Under the pieces are notes generated by a model. It searched no databases, was not told the DNA's origin, and saw nothing but the letters and a program-made list of their open reading frames with translations. A stretch of 64,000 bases of DNA from AP-15 sp963700195 (GTDB lineage Bacteria; Pseudomonadota; Alphaproteobacteria; ATCC43930; CGMCC-115725): contig CAVOWQ010000055.1 of assembly GCA_963700195.1 (NCBI GenBank), positions 124,001 to 188,000 of the forward strand, given 5' to 3'. This document shows positions 36,910 through 46,027 of the stretch, in pieces; within the stretch, counting starts at the first letter, position 1; the number at the start of each line of letters is the position of its first letter. A program made the position numbers and the translations under genes.

Positions 36910-37302
36910 CTAGATCACCGCGATCGCTTCGATCTCGATCAGAAACTCGGGTTGTGCGAGGGCCGCAACGGCGACCAGGGTAGAGGCCGGCATTTTCTTA
37001 CCGAAGAATTCCTCACGAATGGCAGCGTAATCGGCGCGATGACGAATATCCGTCAGATAGGTATTGACCTTGACGATGTTCGCCATCGTGCCCCCGCCGG
37101 CCTCGACCTGAGCCTTGACTGCCTGCAAGGTCGCCCGCGCTTGCGCCTTGAAATCCCCGGCATGCGCCGCACTGCCGCCGTCGCCATAGGCCACCTGGCC
37201 CGCTATATAGAGGATCGTCTCGGCGCCGGTCACCTTGACAGCCTGCGAATAGGTCGGCGGATCCCAGACCCCACGGGCGGCATATTGCTCGATCTTGGCC
37301 AT
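36910..37302 (-). CDS. RidA family enamine/imine deaminase
   Basis: A 130-residue YjgF/YER057c/UK114 protein that hydrolyses reactive 2-aminoacrylate-type enamines. GAETILYIAGQVAYGDGGSA and ARATLQAVKAQVEAGGGTM then NIVKVNTYLTDI are the family core. The C-terminal PASTLVAVAALAQPEFLIEI replaces the usual P-x-R-x-x-V-x-V-x-x-L motif, so the substrate-binding arginine seems changed to Thr. I chose ATG at 37302 because AGGAGGAG precedes it. Confidence 0.88.
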   Translation of the reverse strand: MAKIEQYAARGVWDPPTYSQAVKVTGAETILYIAGQVAYGDGGSAAHAGDFKAQARATLQAVKAQVEAGGGTMANIVKVNTYLTDIRHRADYAAIREEFFGKKMPASTLVAVAALAQPEFLIEIEAIAVI

Positions 37303-37383
37303 CGCTCGCTCCTCCTGTGAATGGAACGGCCCCAAGCTAAAAGCCGACCGCCACTAGCGTCAATTCGCTCGTCGCCACCGGCG

Positions 37384-37815
37384 CTAAGGCTGCTGGTCGG
37401 CCGGGTGAGCTCGGTCGGCGGATTGGTGGCGATAGAATTCCCGCTGCTTCTCGCGCCACGCGGCGCGTTCCTGCGGATCGAGCTTGCCGTCGCGGTTGCT
37501 GTCGATCTGGTCGAACCGCTCGCGATATAGCTGGTCGCGCTCCTCTGCCGGCATCGCTGCTATCCGGTCATAATAGGCCTTGCGGCGCTCGACGCTCGCC
37601 TTCTCCGCGGCAGAAAGCCCGGCATCGGCCAGCTGATGCGCGAGCCGAGCCTGGCGCTGCTGCAGGTCGTGCGCGCGGAAGTCGCGGTATTGGTCGAAGG
37701 TGATGATGTCGCCCGCCGCGGCCGGTTGAGGGGCTCGTTGGGCAGCTGCCGGCCAATGCCACCAAGCCATTGCGAGCACGACCGCCGCGGCGGCTGGGAG
37801 CGTCCATTTCCTCAT
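37384..37815 (-). CDS. Exported EF-hand domain protein
   Basis: A 143-residue protein with a signal peptide or anchor (LPAAAAVVLAMAWWHWPAAA) and a charged helical mature part. A single clear EF-hand loop, DSNRDGKLDPQE, lies at about residues 110-121 and should bind calcium. Repeated QxRxxxYDRIAAMPAEERDQ-like helices precede it. Function unknown; a periplasmic calcium-binding protein. It is followed by no co-directional partner except msrP further upstream. Confidence 0.7.
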   Translation of the reverse strand: MRKWTLPAAAAVVLAMAWWHWPAAAQRAPQPAAAGDIITFDQYRDFRAHDLQQRQARLAHQLADAGLSAAEKASVERRKAYYDRIAAMPAEERDQLYRERFDQIDSNRDGKLDPQERAAWREKQREFYRHQSADRAHPADQQP

Positions 37816-37919
37816 CGTCGTCTCCTCGGGTTACATGCCCCCAGAGACATAGAACAAAACATGATCATATATGGCAAGCTAAATCGTACGGCCGCTTCGT
37901 CGAAAGCGTAGTCTGCCAC

Positions 37920-38939
37920 TCAGACGAACAGCCGCTCCTTCTCTAGCCCGTCATAAAGATGGGCCACAAACTCGCCGTAGCCGTTCCATTTGAGGGTCGG
38001 GACGCGCTCGTTTGTGCCGAGCACCCGCTCCGTCGCCTGGCTCCAGCGCGGATGGGGAACTTCGGGGTTGACGTTCGCCCAGAACCCGTACTCGTTGCCC
38101 TGTATGGTCTCCCAGAAGGACACCGGCCGCTTTTCGGTAAACGAGAAGTGGACGATCGACTTGACCGATTTGAAGCCGTATTTCCACGGCAAAACCAGCC
38201 GCAGCGGTGCTCCGTCCTGCTTTGGAACCGGCTTGCCGTACATCCCGGTCACCAGAAACGCGAGCTCGTTTCCCGCCTCGGCGATCGTGACGCCCTCGAT
38301 ATAAGGCCAGGGGTACCAGAATTCCCTCTGTCCCGGTGCGATCTTCGGGTCGAGAAACGTCTCCATCTGAATGTATTTCGCCGAACCCAGCGGCTTCGCG
38401 AAGTCGACCAGGGCGGCCATCGGGAAGCCGCTCCACGGCACCGCCATCGACCACGCCTCGACGCAGCGATGGCGGTAGAGCCGCTCTTCAAGCGTCATCT
38501 TTTTCAGCAGCTCGTCGACATCGACGGTGAGCGGCTTCTCGACCAGCCCGTCGATCTTGATCGTCCACGGGCGGATCTTCAGCGCCTGGGCTTCGGACGC
38601 GATCGATTTTTGCGAGCCGAACTCGTAAAAGTTGTTGTAATTGGTCGCGAACTTCTCGTCGGTCAGCGGCCGATCCAGCGTATAACGCGGGTTGCGATTA
38701 GCCGGATAGAACCCGGCGGAGGGGTCTGCCTCTGCTGTTGCCTCCGGATGGGCTTCGGCCGAAAGGGTCGGAATACTTGCCCCCGTCCTCGAAAGAAAAT
38801 ACGCCGCTGAGGCGAGGCCCGGGACGACGATCGAGCCTGCCGCGATCCCTTTCAGCAGCCGCCGGCGATCGCGGAACGCGGCTTCTCGGGTCGCTTCACT
38901 CTCGGGGATCTCCCACCCTTTCCTGCGTCGAATCAGCAT
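37920..38939 (-). CDS. msrP: Protein-methionine-sulfoxide reductase catalytic subunit MsrP
   Basis: Periplasmic molybdenum enzyme that repairs oxidised methionines. The Tat-type leader has DRRRLLKGIAAGSIVVPG. NRNPRYTLDRPLTDEKFATN then YNNFYEFGS is the conserved start of the mature enzyme; the molybdenum-ligand cysteine is in YRHRCVEAWSMAVPWSGFPM; VLPWKYGFKSVKSIVHFSF and the final GEFVAHLYDGLEKERLFV complete it. Intact, 339 residues. The haem-binding membrane subunit MsrQ is not adjacent, so it may be encoded elsewhere. Its cofactor can be supplied by the mobB-moeA-moaD-moaE genes at 48.9-51.4 kb. Confidence 0.95.
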   Translation of the reverse strand: MLIRRRKGWEIPESEATREAAFRDRRRLLKGIAAGSIVVPGLASAAYFLSRTGASIPTLSAEAHPEATAEADPSAGFYPANRNPRYTLDRPLTDEKFATNYNNFYEFGSQKSIASEAQALKIRPWTIKIDGLVEKPLTVDVDELLKKMTLEERLYRHRCVEAWSMAVPWSGFPMAALVDFAKPLGSAKYIQMETFLDPKIAPGQREFWYPWPYIEGVTIAEAGNELAFLVTGMYGKPVPKQDGAPLRLVLPWKYGFKSVKSIVHFSFTEKRPVSFWETIQGNEYGFWANVNPEVPHPRWSQATERVLGTNERVPTLKWNGYGEFVAHLYDGLEKERLFV

Positions 38940-39017
38940 CCCACACCTCGACCTGTCGCCCGATCAGATCTGTATAGTGGTGAGAGCTTTCCAAATCACG
39001 GTTTCGCGAGCGGCATC

Positions 39018-41048
39018 CTATTGCGCGGCGTCGGCCGTGCGCGCAGCCAGCACTTTCTCCGCGGGTCTGCCGGTGAGCTCCTGCATATGGTCGAATTGAT
39101 GGGCGAAGCTGCCGACCCCCATCGTCAGCGACCTCAGCTCGACAATCAGGTCATGCAATTCGCTTTGCGGCAGATGGGCGCTGACGACGTCCCAGCCGGG
39201 CCAGTCGGACTTGGCGTCGTAGCCGAGGATCTGGCCGCGTCGGCCGGAGACGAGCCGCTGAACACGCGCGGTAAACGCGTTCGGCACCGAAATCTCGACC
39301 ATATCGATCGGCTCGAGCAGGATCGGCTCGCATTTCGGCAGCGCTTCCTGGACCGCCTGCCGTCCCGCGGTTTTGAATGCTTGATCCGAACTGTCCACCG
39401 CATGGAATTGGCCGGTGATCAGATTGACCGCGACATCGACGACCGGAAACCCAATCGGTCCGTGGAGCAGCGCCTCGATCACCCCTTCCTCGACCGCCGG
39501 GATGTAGTTGCGCGGGATGGCCCCGCCGACGACGCTGTTGGTGTAGGTAAAGCCGGAGCCGCGCGGCAACGGTTTCACCTCGATCGTCACATCGGCGAAT
39601 TGTCCGTGCCCGCCGCTCTGACGTTTGAAGCGGGAATGCTGCTGGGCTCCCTGCCGGATCGTCTCTTTGTAGGGGACCCCGGCGCGCCTGCCGTTGACCG
39701 CGAGATTGTGGCGGGTACGCAAGCGGTCGATGGCGATCTGCAGATGGATGTCGCCTTGCCCCCACAAGACCATTTCCTGCGTGTCGGCATTCTGTTCGAG
39801 CTCGAGGGTAGGGTCCTCCTCGACCAGCTTGCCGATGGCGCCGGTCAGCTTGACGTCGTCGGTGCGCCGCTCGGAGGTGATCGCGAGACCGTAAACCGGC
39901 TGCGGCCGTTCCGGCTGCGTCAATGGCTCTGCCTTGCCGGAGGGGGTCAGGACGGTTCCGGTGGCGATCTCCTCCATTCGCGTCAGCCCGACGACCTCGC
40001 CTACCTGAGCGGCGGGGACCTTCTCCTGCTGAGCGCCGACCAGTCGCAAAACGCCCGCGACGCGGCTGCCGTTCAGCACCATCCCCTCGGAGATCGTGCC
40101 GCGCCAGACCCGCGCCAGCGACAGCTTGCCGGTATGCGGCAGGTGATAGGTTTTGAAGACCTGCGCCAACGGCTCGCCTTCCGGAGCGATCCCCAGCCGT
40201 TCCGCAGTCTCCTGGGGCGACGGCGCCTCATGGCGCAGCGCCTTCCACAGCCGCCGTATCCCAAAGTCCGTCAGCCCCGAGCCGAGAAACACCGGCACGA
40301 CCTGCGCGCCTTTCAGGGTGCGGGTCAGGTGCTTGTAGATTTCTTCCTTTGGTGGTTCGACCTCCTCGAGCAGTTGCTCGAGCAAGGTGTCGTCGAAATC
40401 GGCGAGCTTTTCGATCAGCCCGGTGCGCGTTGCGCCTTCCTGGTCCCAGAAACCATCGGGCAGCGGCATCAAATCCGACGGTTGGCCCGGCCGGTAACGA
40501 TAGGCGCGCTCGCTGACCAGGTCGACATAGCCGGTAATTTCCGAATCTGGCCCGCGCAGCGGCACCTGGCGCAGCACCAGTGGACGCTCGGAGACCGATT
40601 GCAGGGCCGCCAGCAGATCCCGCACTCGCGCGCTCGCGTTGTCCATCTTGTTGATGAAGATCATGTGCGGGATCTTGTGCCGGTCGAGAAACCGCAAGAG
40701 AGCGCTGATCGTCAGAGCGCGCTCGACCTCCGGCTCGACAACGACGACGGCGACGTCGCTGACCAGCAACGCCCCTTGCGCCTCATAGAGCAGCTCGACC
40801 GAACCCGGGCAGTCGAGGATCGTCCAGCGGTCCCCGAGAAAGCTCGCGCCGGCGACGTTGAGCTCGGTCGACATCTGGCGGGCGCGCGCTTCCGGCGAAT
40901 GATCCCCGACCGAGTTGCCGTCGCGCACACTGCCGCGCCGGCTGGTGCTGCCGCTGGCGTGCAGCAAGGCTTCGAGCAGCGTGGTCTTGCCCGAAAGATA
41001 CGGGCCGATCAGCGCCGCGCAACGCGGAGCTTCAGTCATATTCGCCAT
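39018..41048 (-). CDS. Elongation factor G-like GTPase
   Basis: Intact 676-residue translational-GTPase-family protein, shorter and more divergent than canonical EF-G. G1 is GPYLSGKTT instead of the usual AHVDAGKTT, G3 is DCPG instead of DTPG, and G4 is NKMD. Domains II-V are present (ERPQPVYGLAITSERRTDDV, the domain IV segment SGGHGQFADVTIEVKPLPRG, SFAHQFDHMQELTGRPAEKV at the end). It matches the EF-G-like (not FusA) group whose role in translation is unclear. I chose ATG at 41048 (MANMTEAPRC), with GGAGGCG just before it. Confidence 0.88.
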   Translation of the reverse strand: MANMTEAPRCAALIGPYLSGKTTLLEALLHASGSTSRRGSVRDGNSVGDHSPEARARQMSTELNVAGASFLGDRWTILDCPGSVELLYEAQGALLVSDVAVVVVEPEVERALTISALLRFLDRHKIPHMIFINKMDNASARVRDLLAALQSVSERPLVLRQVPLRGPDSEITGYVDLVSERAYRYRPGQPSDLMPLPDGFWDQEGATRTGLIEKLADFDDTLLEQLLEEVEPPKEEIYKHLTRTLKGAQVVPVFLGSGLTDFGIRRLWKALRHEAPSPQETAERLGIAPEGEPLAQVFKTYHLPHTGKLSLARVWRGTISEGMVLNGSRVAGVLRLVGAQQEKVPAAQVGEVVGLTRMEEIATGTVLTPSGKAEPLTQPERPQPVYGLAITSERRTDDVKLTGAIGKLVEEDPTLELEQNADTQEMVLWGQGDIHLQIAIDRLRTRHNLAVNGRRAGVPYKETIRQGAQQHSRFKRQSGGHGQFADVTIEVKPLPRGSGFTYTNSVVGGAIPRNYIPAVEEGVIEALLHGPIGFPVVDVAVNLITGQFHAVDSSDQAFKTAGRQAVQEALPKCEPILLEPIDMVEISVPNAFTARVQRLVSGRRGQILGYDAKSDWPGWDVVSAHLPQSELHDLIVELRSLTMGVGSFAHQFDHMQELTGRPAEKVLAARTADAAQ

Positions 41049-41208
41049 GGGCGCCTCCATCATCCTGAGAAGCTGCCGCCGCAGGCCGAGACCCCCGACC
41101 GGGCGACGCCTTTATCTGTTCCCGAAGTTGCGCGCCGGCCGGCGGGATGGCAATCGAAATTTCGCGCGGTCTAATCGCCCGGATCGCGGCGGTTTCGGCA
41201 GTCGTGGG

Positions 41209-42414
41209 CTACGCCGTCAGCGCGCGGCAGGCGCGATCTATGCGCTGGCACGCGTCCCGTAACACCTCGGTCGAGGTCGCGTAGGAAATGCGGAAATGCG
41301 GCGACAGCCCAAAGGCGGCGCCGTGGACGACCGCGACCCCGGTTTCCTCCAGCAGATAGCGGACGAAATCCTCGTCGTTGGTTATCGGCTGACCGGCTGC
41401 GGTTCGCTTGCCGATCACTCCGGCGCAGGACGGATAGACATAGAACGCCCCCTCTGGTCGCGGGCAGAACAGACCAGGGACCCGGTTCAGCATATCGACG
41501 ACAAGATCCCGCCGTTCCTTGAAGCTGCGGTTATGGACCGGAATGAAATCCTGCGGCCCGGTAAGCGCCTCGATCGACGCGGCCTGGCTGATCGAGCACG
41601 GGTTTGCGGTCGAGTTCGACTGGATCGCGCCCATCGCCTTGATCAGCGCCTTGGAGCCGCCGCCATAGCCGATCCGCCAGCCGGTCATGCAATAGGCCTT
41701 GGAGACGCCGTTCACGGTTAAGGTTCGCTCGTAGAGGCGCGGCTCGACTTGGGCGATCGTCCTGTATTCGAAATCGTCGTAGACGAGGTGCTCGTACATG
41801 TCGTCGGTCATCACCCAGACCTGCGGGTGACGGAGCAGGACCTCGGCGACACTCTCCAATTCCGCCTCGGTGTAGGCGGCTCCGGTCGGGTTCGACGGCG
41901 AGTTCAGGATCAGCCATTTGGTGCGCGGCGTGATCGCCGCGTCGAGATCCTCGGGCCGCATCTTGAAACCATTGTTCTGCGGGCACGGCACCGGCACCGG
42001 AGTGCCCTCGCATAACAGCACCATCTCCGGGTAGGACACCCAGAACGGCGCCGGGATGACGACCTCGTCCCCGGGATTGATCGTGGCGACCATCGCATTA
42101 TACAGCACCTGCTTGCCGCCGGCGCTGATCGTGATTTGCGACGGCTCGTAATCGAGCCCGTTCTCACGCTTGAACTTGCCGCATACCGCGCGCTTCAGCT
42201 CGATCGTGCCGTCAAAGGTCGTGTAGCGGGTCTCGCCGCGCCGCATCGCCGCGATCGCCGCCTCCTGGATGTTAGGCGGGGTGTCGAAATCGGGCTCGCC
42301 GACCGACAGGCTGACGATATCGCGCCCGGCCGCCTTCAGTTCAGTGGCGAGCGCCGTCATCGCCATCGTCGGCGATGGTTTTACGCGAGCGAGACGATCG
42401 GCGAGAAAGGACAT
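41209..42414 (-). CDS. aatA: Aspartate aminotransferase (class I, Ib type)
   Basis: PLP enzyme transferring amino groups between aspartate and 2-oxoglutarate; close relatives also use prephenate. MSFLADRLARVKPSPTMAMT is the typical alphaproteobacterial start. SLSVGEPDFDTPPNIQEAAI, LNSPSNPTGAAYTEAELESV, the PLP lysine in VNGVSKAYCMTGWRIGYGGG and the final RISYATSTEVLRDAC are all present. Intact, 401 residues, normal length. It diverges from uvrB; 42415-42703 between them holds no gene I can support. Confidence 0.95.
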   Translation of the reverse strand: MSFLADRLARVKPSPTMAMTALATELKAAGRDIVSLSVGEPDFDTPPNIQEAAIAAMRRGETRYTTFDGTIELKRAVCGKFKRENGLDYEPSQITISAGGKQVLYNAMVATINPGDEVVIPAPFWVSYPEMVLLCEGTPVPVPCPQNNGFKMRPEDLDAAITPRTKWLILNSPSNPTGAAYTEAELESVAEVLLRHPQVWVMTDDMYEHLVYDDFEYRTIAQVEPRLYERTLTVNGVSKAYCMTGWRIGYGGGSKALIKAMGAIQSNSTANPCSISQAASIEALTGPQDFIPVHNRSFKERRDLVVDMLNRVPGLFCPRPEGAFYVYPSCAGVIGKRTAAGQPITNDEDFVRYLLEETGVAVVHGAAFGLSPHFRISYATSTEVLRDACQRIDRACRALTA

Positions 42415-42703
42415 GACGCATCGACACCCGAAAATGGCAGGGGAGCACCCTAATATCCGGGGGCTTTTTTGTGAACCCCATTGCCGTCTCGAGGCTACCC
42501 CTCAAGCCGAACCTCCGAAGTCTGGACCCGCAGCCGAGATCGGACTTTGGTCATTATCTCACCGCATTGTGGCCGTAGTCGGACCGAGCGCGAAATTGCG
42601 CACCAGATGCGCCGAGGAGTTTGGGGCGCTCATGCATTCGTTCCCCTCCCGATTGGCGCGCCTTTCCTATATACGATGCATGATGCCGCTACTGGGGCCC
42701 GGC

Positions 42704-44915
42704 ATGAAATCGGCTGACACGCTAGATTTGATCACGATGCTGCCGCTGATGGCGGCCGAGCGTCCGCAGAGCGATATCGGCAGGCCGTTTCAGCTGCAGT
42801 CCGAATTCCGGCCGGCGGGCGACCAGCCGCAGGCGATCGAGGAATTGTGCCAAGGGATCGCCGGCGGCGAGCGCGAGCAGGTGCTGCTCGGCGTTACCGG
42901 CTCGGGCAAGACCTTCACGATGGCGCATGTCATCGAGCGCACCGGGCGCCCGGCGATCATTCTCGCTCCCAACAAAACATTGGCTGCACAGCTCTACGGC
43001 GAGATGAAGAGCTTCTTCCCGGAGAACGCGGTCGAGTATTTCGTCTCGTATTACGATTATTACCAGCCCGAGGCCTATGTCCCGCGCACCGACACTTATG
43101 TCGAGAAGGAATCGTCGCTGAACGAGCAGATCGACCGGATGCGCCACTCGGCGACGCGGGCGATTCTCGAACGCCGCGACGTCGTCGTCGTCGCCTCGGT
43201 CTCCTGCATCTACGGTATCGGCTCGGTCGAGACCTATTCGCAGATGACGCTGTCGCTCGCCAAGGGCGACCGGATCAACCGCACGCATTTGCTCGCCCGG
43301 TTTGTCGAATTGCAGTACCGGCGCAACGACCACAATTTCTTCCGCGGCTCGTTCCGGGTGCGCGGCGACACGATCGAATTGTTTCCGGCGCATTACGAGG
43401 ACCGCGCCTGGCGGATCTCGCTGTTCGGCGACGAGATCGAGGCGATCCATGAGATCGACCCATTGACCGGCGAGAAGACCGCGTCGTTGCACTCGGTCAA
43501 GATCTACGCCAACAGCCATTACGTGACGCCGCGGCCGACCCTGTTGCAGGCGATCGAGCAGATCAAGCGCGACCTCAAGATCCGCCTTGAAGAGCTGCAC
43601 ACGGAAGGGAAATTGCTCGAGGCGCAGCGGCTCGAGCAGCGCACGACCTATGATCTCGAGATGATCGAGGCGACCGGCAGCTGCGCCGGGATCGAGAACT
43701 ATTCCCGCTATCTGACCGGGCGCAAGCCGGGCGAGCCGCCGCCGACCTTCTTCGAATACATGCCGCGCGACGCGCTCGTCTTCGTCGACGAATTGCATGT
43801 GACGGTGCCGCAGCTCGGCGGCATGTTCGGCGGCGACTGGACGCGCAAAACGTGCCTAGCCGAATACGGTTTCCGGCTGCCGTCCTGCACCGACAACCGG
43901 CCGCTCAAAGTTCGAGGAATGGGATGGGCTGCGCGGCCAGACGATCTTTGTCTCGGCCACCCCCGGCCCTTGGGAGATGCAGCGCACCGGCGGCGTCTTT
44001 GTCGAGCAGATCGTGCGGCCCACCGGTCTCGTCGATCCGCCTTGCCTCATCCGGCCGGTCGACAACCAGGTCGACGATTTGATGGCGGAGTGCCGCGAGG
44101 AGGCGCTGCGCGGGCACCGGGTCATGGTCACAACCCTGACCAAGAAAATGGCCGAGGCGTTGACCGAGTACTTGCACGAGGCCGGGCTGCGCGTGCGCTA
44201 TATGCATTCCGATATCGACACGATCGAGCGCATCGAGATCATCCGCGATCTTCGCCTCGGCATGTTCGACGTGCTGATCGGAATCAACCTGCTGCGAGAG
44301 GGGCTCGACATTCCGGAATGCGCGCTGATGGCGGTGCTCGACGCCGACAAGGAGGGCTATCTGCGCTCGCGCACCTCGTTGATCCAGACGATCGGCCGGG
44401 CTGCTCGCCACATCGACGGCCGGGCGATCCTCTATGCCGACCGGATGACCGACAGTCTCAAGGCCGCGATCGACGAGACCAACCGCAGGCGCGAAAAACA
44501 GCAGGCCTACAATGCCGCGCACGGGATCACGCCCGAAAGCGTGCGCCGCGGCATCTCCGACATCCTCGAAAGCGTCTATGAGCGCGATCACGTGACCTTT
44601 GGGCTGTCCGAGGGCGAAGCGGCGCATTACCAGGGCGCCGATCTGAAGACGGTCATCGCCGATCTCGAAAAGCGCATGCGCGAGGCGGCCGCCGATCTGG
44701 AATTCGAGGAGGCGGCCCGGCTGCGCGACGAGATCCGCCGTCTCGAGCAGGCCGATCTGGGCCTCTCGACTGCGCCGCTGAACGGGGCCGCAGCCGGATC
44801 CCGGCGCGCCGAGGGTCAGCGGGGCCGCTCGATCGCGGGACGCGCCGGCGTCTCGGCGCGCGATGTCGTCCGCGCCAAGATGCGGGCTCGCAAGGAACGC
44901 CGTGCCCGTCGGTGA
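42704..44915 (+). CDS. uvrB: Excinuclease ABC subunit B, one frameshift
   Basis: Nucleotide excision repair helicase-like damage loader. FRPAGDQPQAIEELCQGIAG, Walker A GVTGSGKTF, YYDYYQPEAYVPRTDTYVEK and the beta-hairpin region are in the first frame. Near 43907 one extra A in a short A-run turns LKFEEWDGLRGQTIFVSATP into another frame. The second frame resumes with MQRTGGVFVEQIVRPTGLVD and carries INLLREGLDIPECALMAVLD, the QTIGRAARH motif and the C-terminal UVR domain (DLEKRMREAAADLEFEEAAR). Because the gene is otherwise complete, I take this as a sequencing error. Start at ATG 42704 is the best guess; ATG near 42738 is possible. Confidence 0.93.
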
Positions 44916-45717
44916 TGCCGGGCCCGGCAACCAGCCGACCGGCGCGTTGCCGGTCCCCCCGATACCACGGGCGGCCTTGGTAACCGGCGGCGCACAGCGG
45001 ATCGGCCGCGCGCTTTCCCTTGCGCTTGCCGAGGACGGTTTTGCTGTCGCGGTTCACTATCACGGCTCGCGCGATGCAGCCGAAAACCTCGCCGAGCTGA
45101 TCCGAAGCAAAGGTGGCGCGGCGATTACGCTTTCCGCCGATCTCGCCGATGAAGGAGCCGTTTCGACGCTGCTGCCGCGCGCCGAGAGCGAGCTCGGGCC
45201 GATTGGCTGCCTGGTAAACAACGCCGCGGTATTCGTCAACGATACGGTCAAGACGGCAACACGCGAGAGCTGGGATGCACATATCGCGGTAAATCTGCGC
45301 GCATCGTTTGTCCTAATTCAAAATTTCGCAGCCCGATTACCGGCGCATGCCGGCGGCGTCATCGTTAATCTGTTGGATCAGCGGGTATGGTCGCTGACCC
45401 CCTATTTCGTATCCTACACCTTGGCGAAGGCAGGGTTGTGGACCTTGACGCAGACGATGGCGCTCGCCTTGGCGCCGCGCATTCGGGTGAACGGCATCGG
45501 CCCCGGTCCGACTTTACCGAGCCCGCGGCAGACCCCAGACCAGTTCGCCCGGCAATGCGAGCTGATGCCGTTGCGCCGCGGCACCAGCCCTGACGAGATC
45601 GCGGCCGCGATGCGCTTCATCCTGGCGGCCCCGGCGATGACCGGCCAAATGATCGCACTCGATGGTGGGCAGCATCTCGGTTGGGCGCAACCGCAACGGC
45701 AGTTGCCGGTCGAGTAG
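44902..45717 (+). CDS. Short-chain dehydrogenase, FolM/pteridine-reductase-like
   Basis: NAD(P)-dependent oxidoreductase of 271 residues. The cofactor motif is ALVTGGAQRIGRALSLALAE, in which the GGA-x-RIG pattern and arginine suggest NADPH and a dihydromonapterin/pteridine reductase. LVNNAAVFVNDTV, the catalytic YTLAK (in YFVSYTLAKAGLWTL) and GIGPGPTLPSPRQTPDQFAR follow. GTG at 44902 overlaps the end of uvrB by 14 bp; the ATG at 44915 is out of frame. Intact. It lies between uvrB and uvrC; a pterin role would fit the molybdopterin genes nearby, but this is only suggestive. Confidence 0.8.
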   Translation: MPVGDAGPGNQPTGALPVPPIPRAALVTGGAQRIGRALSLALAEDGFAVAVHYHGSRDAAENLAELIRSKGGAAITLSADLADEGAVSTLLPRAESELGPIGCLVNNAAVFVNDTVKTATRESWDAHIAVNLRASFVLIQNFAARLPAHAGGVIVNLLDQRVWSLTPYFVSYTLAKAGLWTLTQTMALALAPRIRVNGIGPGPTLPSPRQTPDQFARQCELMPLRRGTSPDEIAAAMRFILAAPAMTGQMIALDGGQHLGWAQPQRQLPVE

Positions 45718-46027
45718 AAGGTGCTTCTGAGGGGAAAGAGAGCGCTGGCGGAGGATGTGGCGCGGATTTGTTCACAGGCGGCCATGTGGTGATGCGGCAA
45801 TGAGCGAAACGCGAGGACTGTTACATTTTGTCATAGAAGTTAACCATTTCGGGTCAAAACTGAGTTTTATCAATAGGGTAGTTGATTGCCCAAAATTTAA
45901 TCAAATGTGACAAATGCAAGGTATGCCTTCACTCCGAGTTTGCTCGCATCAAGTTTTCAACAGAGTTATCCACCGGTTTCGTGGATACCCCGAATCAGTG
46001 TGTCGCCTCAATTAGTTGACGAGACGG
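45718..46027. promoter_or_regulatory. AT-rich upstream region of uvrC with inverted repeat
   Basis: No gene is supported here. 45820-45910 is much more AT-rich than its surroundings and probably contains the uvrC promoter. At 45967-45987 TATCCAC and GTGGATA form a perfect inverted repeat around CGGTTTC; the left arm within TTATCCACC resembles a DnaA box with one mismatch. Its use as a regulatory site is inferred. Confidence 0.4.

Noticed and set aside
39021..41174. 717-residue plus-strand open frame opposite the EF-G-like gene
   Set aside because: It is the antisense of a well-conserved gene; its composition (many RR, DR, QR and HR pairs) is that of a GC-rich shadow and it has no ribosome site or motif.
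42415..42703. Possible small gene between aatA and uvrB
   Set aside because: Frames here have no ribosome site, no conserved-looking segment and conflict with each other.
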